Shown here: positions 10,931 through 23,477 of the stretch, one piece after another
Layout: each line of letters opens with the position of its first letter
Position numbering within the stretch: the stretch's first letter is position 1
NCBI GenBank assembly: GCA_946122785.1
Contig: CAMGYJ010000011.1
Location: 34,188,513 to 34,252,512, forward strand
DNA from: Linum tenue
Taxonomy: Eukaryota > Streptophyta > Magnoliopsida > Malpighiales > Linaceae
Direction: 5' to 3'
Length of the DNA stretch: 64,000 nt
The notes under the pieces: model-generated
Seen by the model: the letters and a program-made list of their open reading frames with translations, nothing else
Told to the model about the DNA's origin: nothing
Database searches by the model: none
Program-made: the position numbers and the translations under genes

Positions 10931-11092
10931 GTACCCCCAAACCTGAACCCGCCCCAACCCGTTCAACAAGACACCGGGTTTAAACCCGAACTCGGCCTAA
11001 ACCTGGTCAACACATATTTTACCCGCGCTGACCGGGTTGGGTCGGGTCGGGTACCCACGGGTCCGGGGTTCACTGTCATCCCTATCACCGGT

Positions 11093-11160
11093 CACAACCA
11101 TCAATAGTTTTACACTCAGCAAACTTGCATCATCGAGGTACGACTCATAAAGTGGATTCC
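11093..11160 (-). pseudogene. 5' fragment of the PMD pseudogene
   Basis: On the minus strand this reads 'NPLYESYLDDASLLSV', the segment expected just upstream of 'DASLITTLVEHW' at 3101. Taken together the two pieces suggest that the hAT-like element landed inside the domain. The fragment is short, so the assignment relies on position and partial similarity. Confidence 0.45.
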
Positions 11161-12842
11161 AATTGACAAAAAAGTCGTACCTCTAATATGTTAAAGTCGG
11201 TCATCGCCCTATAGTGCACAAAACTTATGTTAATTCCCTCTAAAACCTAAATCTAAATTCAGTTCACCTAGTAAATCTTATCTAACTAAGTAAAGAACTT
11301 TGATGAAAAACTATAATCAAAGACATACATCGTTTGCCCAAACTGCATCGGCCCGGTGTTAACCATGTGCCCAAATAAGTTCTTAAATTAATCGGAGCTG
11401 GATTGATTGTCGCATCTGGTCGTCTCATTGGATAGGTATCCATAATCTTTGGAGAAGAAAATAAAAAAAAAACAAATTAATTTTAATAAAGTTAAAAAAA
11501 CTACCGTCGGCGAGCAACATTCGCAGCTGGCAAGCAAATAGTTGTCGTCAGCGAGTCGTGCCCTCGATCCCTTCACCCTCGCCCGGCTTCCTCGTCTTCA
11601 CTGGAAGCGTGATCAGAGTACGACATTTGTCATCGTCGCTGCCGCCATCCGCCTCCTTCATCTCTGCCGCGCTTCGTCGCCTACGTGCCGCCGCCGATTT
11701 TGTCGCCTACATGACCGTCGTCGAGAGTAGAGGGAGAGAGAATAAGGTCTGGTGGTGGGTAAGGCTGGAGGTAGACAAAGAGAAGATATGCCAATCACGT
11801 GCAGACCCAAACATGTTTATACTCATCCGGGGTATTTTCGCGCGAGCTGAGCTAAATTATTTAGGTTTATCTAAGCTCGCGCTGAACCTCCCCAGCTGAG
11901 CATAAACCTTTTCAATTTCGCTCAACTCGTTCTCAATCGCACTAGCTGGACTAAATATAGTTACTTTAGCTTAGCTCGTGCGTGTACGCGCATTTTCGTC
12001 TTCCAAAATCCAAACACATAAAATTTGTAAATACTTCCCTGTGAGGATACTTACAAGAGTAAGAAATTAGACTAATTCAGATCAAAGTGACCTAACTAGG
12101 TTTATGGTACCAATTTTGAGATGCTTTCTTTAAGCTATATAGTTAATTTTTAATGCATAAGTACTTTGGGAAAACAATCACTCAATATTCGCTTAGCTCT
12201 ATCTAATAAAAATCAGGGGCATCTTCGTATCACCCTGCGATTATCACCCACACCTGTATGTGCTGCTTTCTAGTCTTCTCCACCTAAAATGATAATGGTT
12301 GTTGGTGTCCGCTCATAGCTTGTTGTTCTTTAGATTTTTAATGCTCCTAATGTTTTTGGGCACCGACAATTATATACCTGCTAATCCGATGCCCATAGCT
12401 GACATCAAACACAATCTTCCAATCACGAGACGCTTATGACCTCCCCCTCTATGCCTTGCGATATATATCACAGAAGAAAAGTAGTGCTTTGTTGGGGTAT
12501 CAAATTCTTGTAGAAAAAGCCTTTGATGGTGCATATCGTAGTTCCAGAAGCGGTACGACCACCTCATCCCTCTATATCGCCCATAGTTTAAAGCAGAACT
12601 TACAAGCTTCTTCCATTTGTGGTGCTGGTGCATAGGTAGGTTGTGCCGGTGGAATGGTGGGCCACTTTTGCTTTCTTAGTGGAATCTATTTTGAGAGTCC
12701 CAACACTTCCATCAACCGAACGAATGAAGCGGAGCGAAGTGAACCTATTAGGAAGAACTCCAATGGGAGTAGAAGGGTGATAACATCAACAAAGAGAGAT
12801 CTTTCAACGTATTCTCTTATGATATTTGTTTATAGTACTGGA
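11161..12842. other. Intergenic sequence without recognised genes
   Basis: Only short frames are present. 11820-11990 holds GAGCTGAGC/GCTCGCGC-type repeated words that may be the subterminal part of another non-autonomous DNA element. A minus-strand frame of 87 codons (12370-12633) has no family I recognise. No LTR pair or TIR pair could be matched. Confidence 0.4.
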
Positions 12843-13669
12843 TAGGGGTGGGCAATGGGCGAATCGGTTGAGTTTTGACCATAAAATTAATCCACCCACA
12901 CGTCAACAAATTGAAAAAATTTCACCCACCATCCACCCACACTTATATTGGGTTGGATCGGGCGGATGACGGATGATGCGGGTGGATCGTCGGGTTAACC
13001 CACAAATCAACACAAATGAAATGAAGTTGCATTTCTTACCCAAGAAAGTTAATGTATTCGGATAGATACCTACTTCAGAAGGCAAATATACCAATTTTAG
13101 AAATTAACACAGACAAATTACATGTAACTTAACCACCCTATATGCTGCAATATTCCAATTGTACCACCTAGCCTTCCCCAAGCTCTGTCCAATCATCGAA
13201 GGGATGGCCATGGAACTCTCTACTAGGAAGAAGCGACGGCATTGCTCAGCTTCATAGTCAGTCGCAGGTCTGCTTTCACAACCAACCAAGTGAGGGAGAG
13301 TTGCGTTTCAGCACTGTGATCCAGTAAGGCTGCTGCTGCAATTTTCTGTTATGAAGCTCAATAGTGAGAACTTACCTCTAAGTTATAACAAATGAGAGGG
13401 GTGGAGGGGAAATTACCAAAGGGAAAGTATTCGAACATTTGGTTGGACAAAGGAAGGAGGAGATGAAATCAGGATGCTGGCCTAAGAATCACAAAGGAGT
13501 GCGATGGAGTCGAGTTTTGCGGGTAACCCGTACACCCACCCGCAAACCATCCACCCCCTGCGGGTTTGAAATTAGCCAGTTCGTGACCCGCCCGCATATA
13601 TCGGTTTGGGTCATTTTGCGGGTGGATCGGGTCAAATCCGCGAATTATCCGCCCGCATACTCAGCCCTA
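12843..13669. mobile_element. hAT-like non-autonomous element upstream of HUA2
   Basis: The 827-bp element starts TAGGGGTGGGCAATGGGCG and ends CATACTCAGCCCTA. It is flanked by GTACTGGA (12835-12842) and GTACTGCA (13670-13677), an 8-bp duplication with one mismatch. Subterminal regions are rich in GGGCGGAT/GGGTGGATC and complements. No transposase is encoded. It ends about 680 bp before the HUA2 start codon. Confidence 0.8.
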
Positions 13670-13677
13670 GTACTGCA

Positions 13678-14345
13678 TACATGATTTAGGGGGTTTCTTG
13701 ATTCGGGATTCATGATAAAAAGTCTGATTATGATAGTACAATATTGGTGGTAATAATTATTATTTTTGCATAGGTAAATCACTAAAAAAAGTAGTCGGTG
13801 GGTCACGTGTGTAATTGGCTAATTGCAACATTAACATTTGAAAAAAGAAGAAAAGAAAGCCATCATTTTCGCACACGGTGTAAGTTAACACAGGCTTATC
13901 ATCTGGTGATAACCTACACTCTCTAAGTGTACCTTAGCGTTCCCCACTTCTCCTCACCCAAAATCAGCGCTCTGCAGTCTCCAACTCTCCATCCTCCTCC
14001 TTTCTCTCTCTCATCTTCTATTCTCAGTTTCTCACCCCAAAACTCCCCCAATTGGACTCTTCAGAGTTCCCACTGCCTTCCCTTTCTCTCTCTTTCTCCT
14101 TCCCCACCAAAAAGCTTCTAGGGTTTCATTGACGCACCTAGCCATTCACTCTCCTTCCAGGACTCTCGCTTCTCAATGCCTGCTAATTGCTCCGGCTGGT
14201 CGCGATTTGGAAAACCTAGACAGTGCCGGCTTGGTCCATTCGGCGGCCGATTCTGTCTAGTCTTTCGATTAACCACTTCGCTCAAGCTCCATACTCCTTA
14301 ACTCCCCAAAATTTGATTGGCGCACCCCGGTTCGGATTCAGGAAT
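13678..14345 (+). promoter_or_regulatory. HUA2 promoter-proximal region and 5' leader
   Basis: The stretch from about 13940 to 14110 is strongly CT-rich (runs of CTCTCT and TTCTCC), as is common in plant 5' leaders. It is followed directly by the coding start. I could not place a convincing TATA box or transcription start, so the division between promoter and leader is inferred. Confidence 0.45.
14176..14301 (+). promoter_or_regulatory. Upstream open reading frame in the HUA2 leader
   Basis: An ATG at 14176 opens a 41-codon frame that ends with TAA at 14299-14301, 44 bp before the HUA2 ATG and in another frame. If transcription starts in the CT-rich leader, ribosomes would meet this ATG first, which could lower HUA2 translation. 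The sequence context TCTCAATGC is not strong. Whether it is conserved is unknown. Confidence 0.4.
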
Positions 14346-17300
14346 ATGGCACCGAGTCGGAAAAGAGGAGTCAGCAGAGCTACAGCTGCCGCCCGTCGCC
14401 AGTGGAAAGTCGGCGATCTTGTCCTTGCTAAACTGAAAGGTTTCCCTGCCTGGCCTGCCACGGTATGTAATACCTGTTCATTCGTATACATTACTGTTCT
14501 TGTTTGCGGGGGCAGGGTGCTTGGTTTGTTATAAAGTGGAAGTCTTGGGATTTCGTCTGGGTTGGGGCTGCACGTTGAGTTACCATGTTGCTGTTCTTGA
14601 GCTTGGTCTCGCAGTTTGATTGGCCCTGAGAATTTTTGGGTGAACATTCTGTGGACACAACTGTTGTAGATGACTTGCCTACTATAACTCGTTTTGAAGT
14701 TTTGCGATTGCTTACTGGTAGTTCATATTTGTGTACTTGGGTAGTGTATGTTGCCCATTAAACGCCACTTTGGGGGGTTTGCTTTTTTTCTTATTGTAAT
14801 TTAGTTGTGTAGGTTGCATTGCCAAGTTGTCCGGGTTTAGCATTGATGCACCTGCATCCTCTTATTGTGTATTTTGTGGATATGCTAGGCTTGCTTAACT
14901 AGTGCATTTCTGATTCTTGTACTTTCCGCATAAGCTTTCATTTGGTTGCTGAGTTGCTGTCTGTGTGTTGCCAGATCAGTGAGCCAGAGAAATGGGATCT
15001 CAAGTCGGATTGGAAGAAAGTCCTTGTCTACTTTTTCGGAACTCAGCAAATGTGAGTACGAATCTGTTTCTTCTTCTGTCTCGAAGCTTATGTAGTCTCT
15101 CCCCTATTACTACAGTTGCTACCTTAGTGAAATCATGCCATTGCTTGTTTCGTTGTACCTATTTTGGTAAAAAAAAAAAAAAAAAAATAGATCCTCCTTA
15201 TACTCCCTTGGAAAGCTTTATCTGCCTGTTGCTTCAACTAATTCATATCTGAATTTACAGTGGATAATGAATTGAGTTTTTAACACTCAAGACTTTCCTA
15301 TCAACTGTCTTCTTAGTCCCTGTATACTTTAGCTTGAAATCAGAGAGATATTTAGATCTGCCATTGGAGCTTGAAGCAAGCATACAAAGTGTTTAGGTAA
15401 TTGGATGGTGCCTTATTTAAATTCTTCTTTTGTACATAGCCAACTATTGTCCAGTGAGGGTGTCAGGATCTTGGGGCTTGGACTTTCTGTCCATATTTTC
15501 TGTGTTGGTGTTCCTTCTGCCGCCATGGTTTGGGGTGCTATTTATTTAATGTTTCTTTTTCTTGCAATGTCTTACTATTGCATTTTAGGAGGAGAGAAGG
15601 GGGGTTGGGGGATTGGCCCTACATTGTTCTTTGCTGGTCTTTTACTCCTAAAAATTGTACCTTTCAACCCAGCATGAAATTTGCTGTGACTAACATTTCT
15701 TTTACTGTGTACCACTTGAATGACCAGTTATGCTCTTTGGTGAACGGTTTTGGAATATAGCGTGTGAGACTTGTACATACTTGTTATGTCTTCATTAGAG
15801 TTGCAACATGAATCCTTTACCTTGATTTAAATAAGATGTATAGATCCGGCATTGGTCAGCTTGAAAACAGTATCACAATGCATATTGGCCACAAATCACG
15901 TGGTTAGGCGACAGGACCTGATCTATATTCTAGTTTCCAGGGTAGCAGTGTAGTATGTTTCATGTTTTGCTTGCACCTTTTAGATTTAGAATTTCCTGTC
16001 CATAATTTCTTTGTTTTGGTGTCTTTTAGTGGCCATTTTGTGTGTGTGTGTTTTTTTTTTGGGGGGTGGGGATATTGTGAACCATTCTTTCATGTGGCTC
16101 TAGCTGAGTGATTTATATATTCTAGTATTCTTCCTCACATTTCTTGCTTTCTTTTGGTGTATCTTGTGGTTTCTGTGGTTATGTAGAGTAGTAGAAGATG
16201 GATGTCTTCAGGTCCCCTGTGAGGAACCTGGGTTGGAGGCTTGGTTGGATATGTTCTTTGACATTCCTTTTGTCTGACTGGTGCTTGTCAATGTTTGTTT
16301 GATCTGTTTTTTAGATTTTCCATGTATTTATTTTCCTCACAACTTCTGGTTTTCATGAACGTAGAGCTTTCTGCAATCCTGGTGATATTGAACCATTTAC
16401 AGAAGAGAAAAAACAATCTCTTTTGACGAAACGGCAAGGGAAGAGTGCTGACTTTATTCGTGCTTTGGAGGAGATAATTGATAGTTTTGATAAGGCAAAG
16501 AAACAAGACCATGTTAATGATCTCAGCTCTAGTGAAGCATTTGCAATTGGTGGGAATTCTTTGGAATCATCCCAGAATGATATCAAAAGTCGGACCGCAG
16601 CTTCAGAGACAACTGTTACTTGCAGGGATGATCCTGCTCTTCCAGATGATGATGCTGCAGATGTGCCACTGTCGGGTTCCTTTGATGATAAAGAAGGGTT
16701 GCTTAAGCAATCTGTCAGTAATGTGGAAAAGCCTATTATAGCGACTTACACTTCAAGAAAAAGATCTGGAGGTTCTCGATCTAGGAAATGCGTTAGTCAA
16801 AAGAAAGTAGTATCGCCAGAAATGCCAAAAAGCTTGCCCCAGCTGCCTTCTGGAAGACTCCAAAAATCTGCACCATTGTCGCAGAGTTCCAGTGAAAGTG
16901 TAGGGGATTTACTAAGTGTTTCAGTTAGAGAAGGGTCAGTTCGAAGAACCAAGCGGATCAGGAAATCACTAGAGGCAGTGGAAGATGAAAATATGGATTT
17001 CCCTGCTCTTGTCTCAAATGGTAGTGTCGAGGATGATGTGTCGGAAATTGTTTGTGCTGATTCTGGTTCCGTCAGCTTACATGATGTAAACACTGTTGAT
17101 AGTTGTTGTGAAGTAGAACAGTGTGAAGCTGCTGTTGAGCGTTTAGGGGGAGAAGCTCAGTTGGCTAAATGTCTTGATTTTCAGATAAAGGCTGTTGTAA
17201 TTAGGAAGAAGAGGAAACTAAATAGAAAGAGGGCAACAAATGACGCAGCCGAACCAATTGCTCGGCCAGATACTGGGGCGAATTTTGAGGTTGGTGCAAA

Positions 17301-20300
17301 TAATACTGGCCCAAATTTGCAACTTATGCCTGGAAATCAGAAAGAAACTACTGGTAAAGAAGTTGGAGATGAGCATCTGCCACTAGTTAAAAGAGCCAGA
17401 GTTAGGATGGGTGAAGTACCATCTTCCAGAGAGGAACATGGTACCTATCAGTCTGAAGGGAAGACCTTGAGTGATGGTCTTGTCATCAGTCAGGAGACAC
17501 AGAATAGCATGTCACAGGCTGAAGAAAGAACCTCTGGAGAAATTGCACTTAATATGGGGAACCAGGTTTCCTCATCTGTGAATTCTGATGTTGAATTCCA
17601 GATCACTAAAGCAGTAAATGAAACCATGAATCATGTGTCACCATCCGAGAATAGTCAAATCCTTGAAGGTAACGTTCTTCTTTCAAGGGTGAAGGATAGC
17701 CAACCCTTTGGTCATCTGGCTGATGGTGAATCTGCCTTGCCTCCAAGCAAACGTCTTCATCGGGCCCTTGAGGCCATGTCTGCAAATGTCGCTGAAGAGA
17801 CATCAACCCCCAAGACTTTTTTCACTTACAGTGCACCAAAGGATCTTGAAAATATGGAGACAAATGAACACAGCGAAGATTCTCTTGGCACTAGAGTTCA
17901 TGGGTTATGTTTGAGCTCTGACGAGGCTTTGGAGGAAGGTACTAGATCTTCAATAAAGGCAGATTCTGATGAAAAAATTGAGGTTCCGACCAGCAGTGAA
18001 GCTTCCATGAATGAGGTGGCTGAGAACATTAACCATGGCAATGAACAAGATCTTGATAGACTGGGTCTTCAACCAAATTCCAATTATTCTGCTGTTCAAG
18101 TGCAAACTCCAGTAAATTTAATGCTTGATGCTGATAACCAACTTGCTGTTGTCGGCTCGATTCACACCCCACTGGACCAACAGTTGCTGCTTCTGGAAGA
18201 TGGGGGGCCTGAAAGCCTTGAATCAAATGATATGAAAGTGGAAACTCCTGAGAAGGATCCAGAGAGTAGTATTCTCCATGCTGTTGAAGGTTCTGTAGGA
18301 AATGACCCAAAAGTGTTTCAGGTTACTGTTGATGCAAGTATATGTTATGATTCACACAAGTCTAAAACTGATGAGCATCAACAACCTTTTGAATGGTAAT
18401 CATTAAAGTTCCTGTTAATTTTACCATGTATTTCATGTTTTTCTTTTTGACAAATACCATATATTTCATTTTACGGTTATCTGATAATTCTCCCTGATCA
18501 AAGTACTCTGTTTGTTTTAGTTCACATTGAAGTGTCAGTTTATCATAGTTTAGTTTGACTTTTCTGTCTTTGATTAACTTTATTCTGTTTAATCAGCCAC
18601 AAACTTGGTAAAGATGATCAAATGCTGATGGAAGCTAGTGGCATAACTTTCTCTGATGACCACTGCTCTGACAAGGATGCCATGGGTTCTCAGCCAGCTA
18701 CATTGCGAGCTGATGAAGAATCTCCTGCAGGGATGTCCCCAACAACTGCCTCTATGTGCCATGCGTCTACTTCGGAGAGTGCTAATTTCAATCAGAATAG
18801 TGGTGGTTCTAGTCCTAATACCAATTCAAACCAGAGGCGAGACTCTGGAACTACACTTACAGATGAGGAGAAGATTGATTCCGGAGCACTTCAAAGACCA
18901 ACATCTGTTGGAAGATGTAGCAACTATGCAGAAGTACAAGCTGCATTGTCATCCTTCAAGGGAATGCTTGGATTGTTAACAAGGACGAAGGAGAGCATTT
19001 GTCGAGCAACTCACATTGCAATGGACTGCGCTAAGTTTGGTGCCTCGGAGAAGGTAGGTTCTGGTCACTGCAGGTTACTGCTAATCTTAACTGGTTTAAT
19101 TGACTACCAAAATGAAATTTGAGCAAGTTATCCTTTTACTTATTTTACTTCTGGGAGTAGCACTTGCATGAGAAGTTATCTTACTTAGAAAGAGAATTTC
19201 TTCAGACAACATGCATAGGGAAGTTGGACATAGTAAAAATTATTACCTGAGATAGGTGGGTAGTATACTGGATCAGAAAGTTTTTAAAAAGTAAAGCATG
19301 AATGAAAAAGAAATACTAAAGTACGACCTGAAATTGGCTAGCAGCTCGCGGAGCAAATGGACTCGCTAACGTTAATGCTTGTGGGAATGCCGATCCTGTC
19401 TATGCAGTTCACTGTTTTTTTTTTTGACGAATGCAGTTCACTGTTCATGTGATCTAGTTTTGTTGACAATCAATGTATTAACTAATACGACACTTATTAT
19501 ACATGAGGATTGAAAGGATCTTCATTTTTCATTTTTCAGTTTGAAGTTTTGTAATGATTTTAATGTTTGGCCACCCTTGTCTAAAAAAAAAAATGATTTT
19601 AATGTTTGACTTTGGTAAATGATTTTGAGAAATAAATTTGTCTTTTGGAGTTTGGTTGATGATATGAAATGCTCATGCCTCGTAGAAAGAATTAATGAAA
19701 GGCTCATAAATGTGCTTTGGTGCTCAGACTTCATACATTGCAAGTACCTTATTTGAATAACCCTATTTTAGCCGTCAATGTTGAAGTGAACTGGAAACCT
19801 CGTTTCAGAGTGAATAATCATAGTTACTCTTTTCAGAGTTGTAACCTTGGTGGGCTAGCTCCATACTATTTGATATGTTCGTTTTTGGAAACTAGGTGAT
19901 GGAAATTCTGGCTCATACGCTGGAATGTGAATCAAGTCTACACAAAAGGGTGGACCTGTTTTTCCTTGTTGATTCTGTTGCTCAATGTTCTCGAGGCTTG
20001 AAAGGTAAAGGTCTCTTGCCTTTCTATTGGATAATAATAATGAATGCAGAGTCTGTATAGTATGCTGATGCTTTACACTACAGGCGATGTTAGTGGTGCA
20101 TACACTTCTGCTATTAAAGCAATGTTGCCTCGGCTGCTATCTTTTGCTGCTCCTCCCGGAAGTTTGGCTCAAGAAAATAGGAGACAGTGTTTGAAGGCAA
20201 GCCAGGAAATCCTAAATGTTTTGTACATACAGCCTAACAGAAAATCCCTTTTGTTGTATTAATCTTTGTTCCCTTTCTTGAATATAGGTTCTGCGGCTTT

Positions 20301-21833
20301 GGTTGCAAAGAAGAATTCTTCCTGAATCCTTTATCCGGCATCACATTCGGGAGCTAGATTCACGTGGTGCATCAACATCTACTGCTGCATACTCTCGCCG
20401 GTCGGCAAGAACAGAAAGGGCTCTGGATGATCCTATTAGAGATATGGAGGGTATGCTTGTGGATGAATATGGAAGGTTTGACCAAAAGTTAATTTTTCTA
20501 AATGCTTTTGTGGTCGTGGCACTGAGTTTTTATTGTTGAGAATTTCACTAATATTATTCTTTCTATCCTCAGCAATTCAAGTTTTCAGCTTCCTGGATTT
20601 TGTATGCCTCGCATGCTGAAGGAGGAAGATGAAGGAAGTGATTCCGATGGAGGTAGTTTTGAGGCAGTCACTCCCGAACATAATCGTGAAGTCACCCTTG
20701 AAGAACGAGAGTTCTCTGGGCCTACTGCTCCTGAAAAGCATACTCATATACTGGAGGATGTGGATGGAGAACTTGAAATGGAGGATGTGGCCCCCACATG
20801 TGAAGTGGAAATGAGTTCTTCAACCATAGATGCTCCACACGGCCAGTTTGAACACCATTTCCCTTCTCAATATGCTGCTCCACCATTGCCGCAGGAGATG
20901 CCGCCATCATGCCCCCCATTACCATCATCACCACCACCGCCACCTCCCCTGCCGCCGGCTATTGGCCATCAATCCTGTGGAAAACGTGATTCCCATGTCA
21001 GTAATAGTCTTGATGCAAGGCATTACAGGAATGCAAAATGCCATCCATCTGAATGTGGTAGAGATCAGGCAGACATGCAGTTTGATGACAATTGCAATAC
21101 TCCTGGGCGTGGGATGAACAATGGGCACCATGTAGATGGACCTAGCTATCGCCACAAGTCCCATCTTCCAAGGCCACCACCTCATCTTCCGCCGAACCAT
21201 TACTCTTACGTGCATGGAGGTGGCCAACATATAAAATCCAGGAGGGACTCGCCCCCACCACCCCCACACCCATCGTACTCCTCACATAGATACCACTCGT
21301 CACATGCTAGTGAAAATGGCAACTTTTATAATAATAATGACAGAATGAGACCTGTCCCGTATGAGTTTGATGAGAACTGGAGATATGGTGCACCCCCTTA
21401 CCCTGGTAGGCTACTGCTGCCTTTCTCTTTTGTTTCATTTCCTCATTTACTTGCCCCCTTCTCTAGATGAGTTAGTTTTGACTCTGTTAGTTTTGTTTAC
21501 ACTAGGTCCTCGATATCCTGAAAAATCCAGATCATCGTATGAGCCTGCTCCTTATGCAAGGCCCTCTCGCGAACCCAGGTTAGGCCATCATCAAGGATGG
21601 CAATATCCTCCTAGGGGCGTGCATCATAGGGAATTCATGCATTCTGATGGTCCAGTTTCAGTGACAAGCAGAGGTATGTCTCTTCATGACTCAAACAATA
21701 AACCAAACCGCAGATTAGCGTTTTTGGTGCGTTTGTTTAAACTCGAAATCAACCCTTGTCGACCAATAGCGAAGTTACTAATGTCAAGGTCTCACATTCA
21801 ATTTCAGGTACAAACATGTGGCGGCACAGATAA
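14346..21833 (+). CDS. HUA2: HUA2-like protein (PWWP and CID domains)
   Basis: HUA2 and its homologues are nuclear proteins that promote correct processing of AGAMOUS and FLC-type pre-mRNAs and affect flowering time. Ten coding exons fit consensus splice sites and give about 1372 codons, close to Arabidopsis HUA2 (1392): 14346-14462, 14975-15051, 16365-18395, 18597-19053, 19896-20004, 20084-20196, 20288-20475, 20573-21405, 21506-21673 and 21808-21833. Residues 20-90 form the PWWP domain ('VGDLVLAKLKGFPAWPAT', then 'EKWDLKSDWKKVLVYFFGT'), with PAWP in the core. A long acidic and Ser-rich middle follows. A CID (RNA polymerase II CTD-interacting domain) spans exons 4-7 ('LAHTLECESSLHKRVDLFF', 'LRLWLQRRILPES'). 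The C-terminus is Pro-rich and ends 'TNMWRHR'. Intron 6 is GC-AG. Exon phases agree throughout and I saw no disabling change. I chose 14346 because it is the first in-frame ATG and opens with the family motif 'MAPSRKRG'. Confidence 0.93.
20197..20287 (+). other. GC-AG intron in HUA2
   Basis: The exon ends TTGAAG and the intron starts GCAAGC; the acceptor is TATAG at 20283-20287. Frame and protein similarity ('ENRRQCLK' then 'VLRLWLQRR') require this junction, and no usable GT lies nearby. AAG|GCAAG is the usual context of the minor GC-AG class. Confidence 0.8.
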
Positions 21834-22479
21834 GCAAAATATTGGCACGGCTTGTGTTGTTATACAATCATGGTTGTGCACTTTTGTCTGAGTGGTAATA
21901 AGGCAATAGAATGCTGGCCTACATATGGTTTCGGTGCTGTAGTCTGATCTAGGCACTTCACTGCAAAGTAGGGATGCTGGTGACTTGTTGTATAGCATAT
22001 CTGAGACACAATGGTATAAGGGTGTGACACTTCAAGGCGGCTGGTGATGGTGGTCAACTGTGGATTCCTTCTGTATATATGTAAACCATTAGCAATGCTT
22101 CTGCAAAATGCCAGAAATGTGGCCCAAGCCAAACCATAGCTCTCTGGGCTCTGGCTTCAAGAGTAAGAGGTGTAAACCTTATGTATGCTGCCGCTCTGTG
22201 TATCATTTTAGATTTTACTAAATTTTCTTCGTGTAATTGTTTTCTTCCCTCGGGAGGCAACCTAGGAATTTTTGGTTTCGTCCATTGAAAGGTGAAGACT
22301 GAAGAGTCAAAGTGTATTAAATAATCACTGAAAACAATCGGGAGGGTACTTCTATTAGTTAGCTACCGATGGTGGCTTTGGTCCAAGAAATTCGTTTTTA
22401 ATTATGTAGAACCAGGCAAGATGGTGTTTTGCACTCTTGGCTAGTTGCTATTGTAAATGTAATGCGGAACCTGAGTCTT
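21834..22479 (+). other. HUA2 3' untranslated and downstream region
   Basis: No further coding exon fits after the TAA at 21831-21833. The stretch is T-rich and contains several TTGTAA and TGTAAAT words that could serve as 3'-end signals, the last near 22450. The exact poly(A) site cannot be set from sequence alone. Confidence 0.4.
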
Positions 22480-22870
22480 GTATTGTTGAGAGACATATTT
22501 ATACAGCAATGAGATGTAACAATGCTTAGTTATTTCTAAGGGTTGTGGGTGAAACCACTTGCTAAGAATATAGAACAGAAAGATAACAGAATGTTGAAAG
22601 AGTCAGCTGAGCTAAGTACACGTTCTATCATGCTCCCGCAAGTGAAACCTCGAAGAGGTGAAACTTGAAACAAAATTGTGAAAATGGGGTCGAGCCAATG
22701 ATTCGGCGAGGACGTGTGGGTAGTGCTGGTAGGTAATGAACTCGGTCTGGGCGATCCCTCGACACTGGAAGAGTCCGTGGCATCCCGGTTGGTCACTGAT
22801 ATTCTGGCGACTTGATTGGGCTTCATCGTCTGTTGAAAAAGGAGGACGGACGAGCTTGGTATGATTCCAT
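22480..22870 (-). pseudogene. Ty1/copia remnant: RNase H tail and possible LTR
   Basis: On the minus strand, around 22745-22625, the translation 'HYPHVLAESLARPHFHNF' followed by 'SSRFHLREHDR' resembles the Copia RNase H C-terminus (usual form ADVLTKSLPRP.F...LRGH). It is followed toward 22480 by AT-rich sequence ending TATAAATATGTCTCTCAACA, which looks like an LTR end. No second LTR or PBS is present, so this is a fragment. The similarity is from memory and needs an alignment. Confidence 0.5.
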
Positions 22871-23047
22871 ACTCACGGTCACGGAATTGAACCGGCGCTA
22901 TGGAATGAACATTGTCGGCGTAGGTATCCATTGTTGTCAATTTTTTGGTGTAGGTGATTCTCTAGTTACAGTAGCTTGATATGGGAGAAGGGGAATGGAC
23001 TAGAAATCAAAAGTCAAAGAAGGGAGCTTGATATGGGTGAAGGGATT

Positions 23048-23398
23048 TGTTAGAAACCGATTTCTGCACGGTTTCTCTATTTATTAATATAATAATTATT
23101 AGGGTAATTATCAATAAGGTTAGTAGTCATTTAATAGAATTAGGTTTATTATTAGGGTTTCCTAGAATTCCCTATAAATATGTACTTTACATATTCATTC
23201 GGTACCAATAAGAAGCATATTAAGAAAATCCCTAAACCCTATTCTCTCCCAAATCCTCTCAATTTCTCTTCTGTCCCTAATCCGGCCTCCGGCCATTCTT
23301 TCTCGTTCTTCCCCAAATTCTACTTCTTAATCCCAAATTCTCTTCTTAAATCCCTAAATCCCCAATTATCGAACCCGTTAGAAACTTTGTTTCTAACA
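23048..23398 (+). repeat. LTR1 of the tandem array
   Basis: 351 bp, TGTTAGAAACCG to TTTCTAACA. It differs from LTR2 and LTR3 at several shared positions (for example TGCACGG against TGCAGGG, and GGTACCAATAAG against GGTATCAATAAG), so LTR2 and LTR3 are closer to each other. Confidence 0.9.
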
Positions 23399-23400
23399 TC

Positions 23401-23412
23401 TGGTATCAGAGC
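23401..23412 (+). other. Primer binding site, unit 1
   Basis: TGGTATCAGAGC, two bases after LTR1, complementary to the 3' end of initiator tRNA-Met. The same site follows LTR2 at 25787-25798. Confidence 0.88.
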
Positions 23413-23477
23413 CCGGTTCCGAAAGGCGAGTTCTTCATAACTCTCTTAGGGACAACTTCCTACCAGGTGGATTACCA

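Larger units (their letters stand above)
3102..11084. mobile_element. hAT-like non-autonomous element, split by a gypsy insertion
   Basis: The left end reads TAAGGATGACAATTGG and the right end CACTGTCATCCCTA, the TIR style of a widespread class of non-autonomous plant hAT elements. Subterminal regions are full of GGGTTGGG/CGGGT and their complements, typical of that class. Removing the gypsy insertion (3968-10930 plus one TSD copy) leaves about 1.0 kb. Flanking 8-mers TCAGTAGT (3094-3101) and TCACCGGT (11085-11092) agree at only 5 of 8 positions, so the TSD is degenerate or the ends are off by a base or two. No transposase is encoded. It interrupts the PMD pseudogene. Confidence 0.6.
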
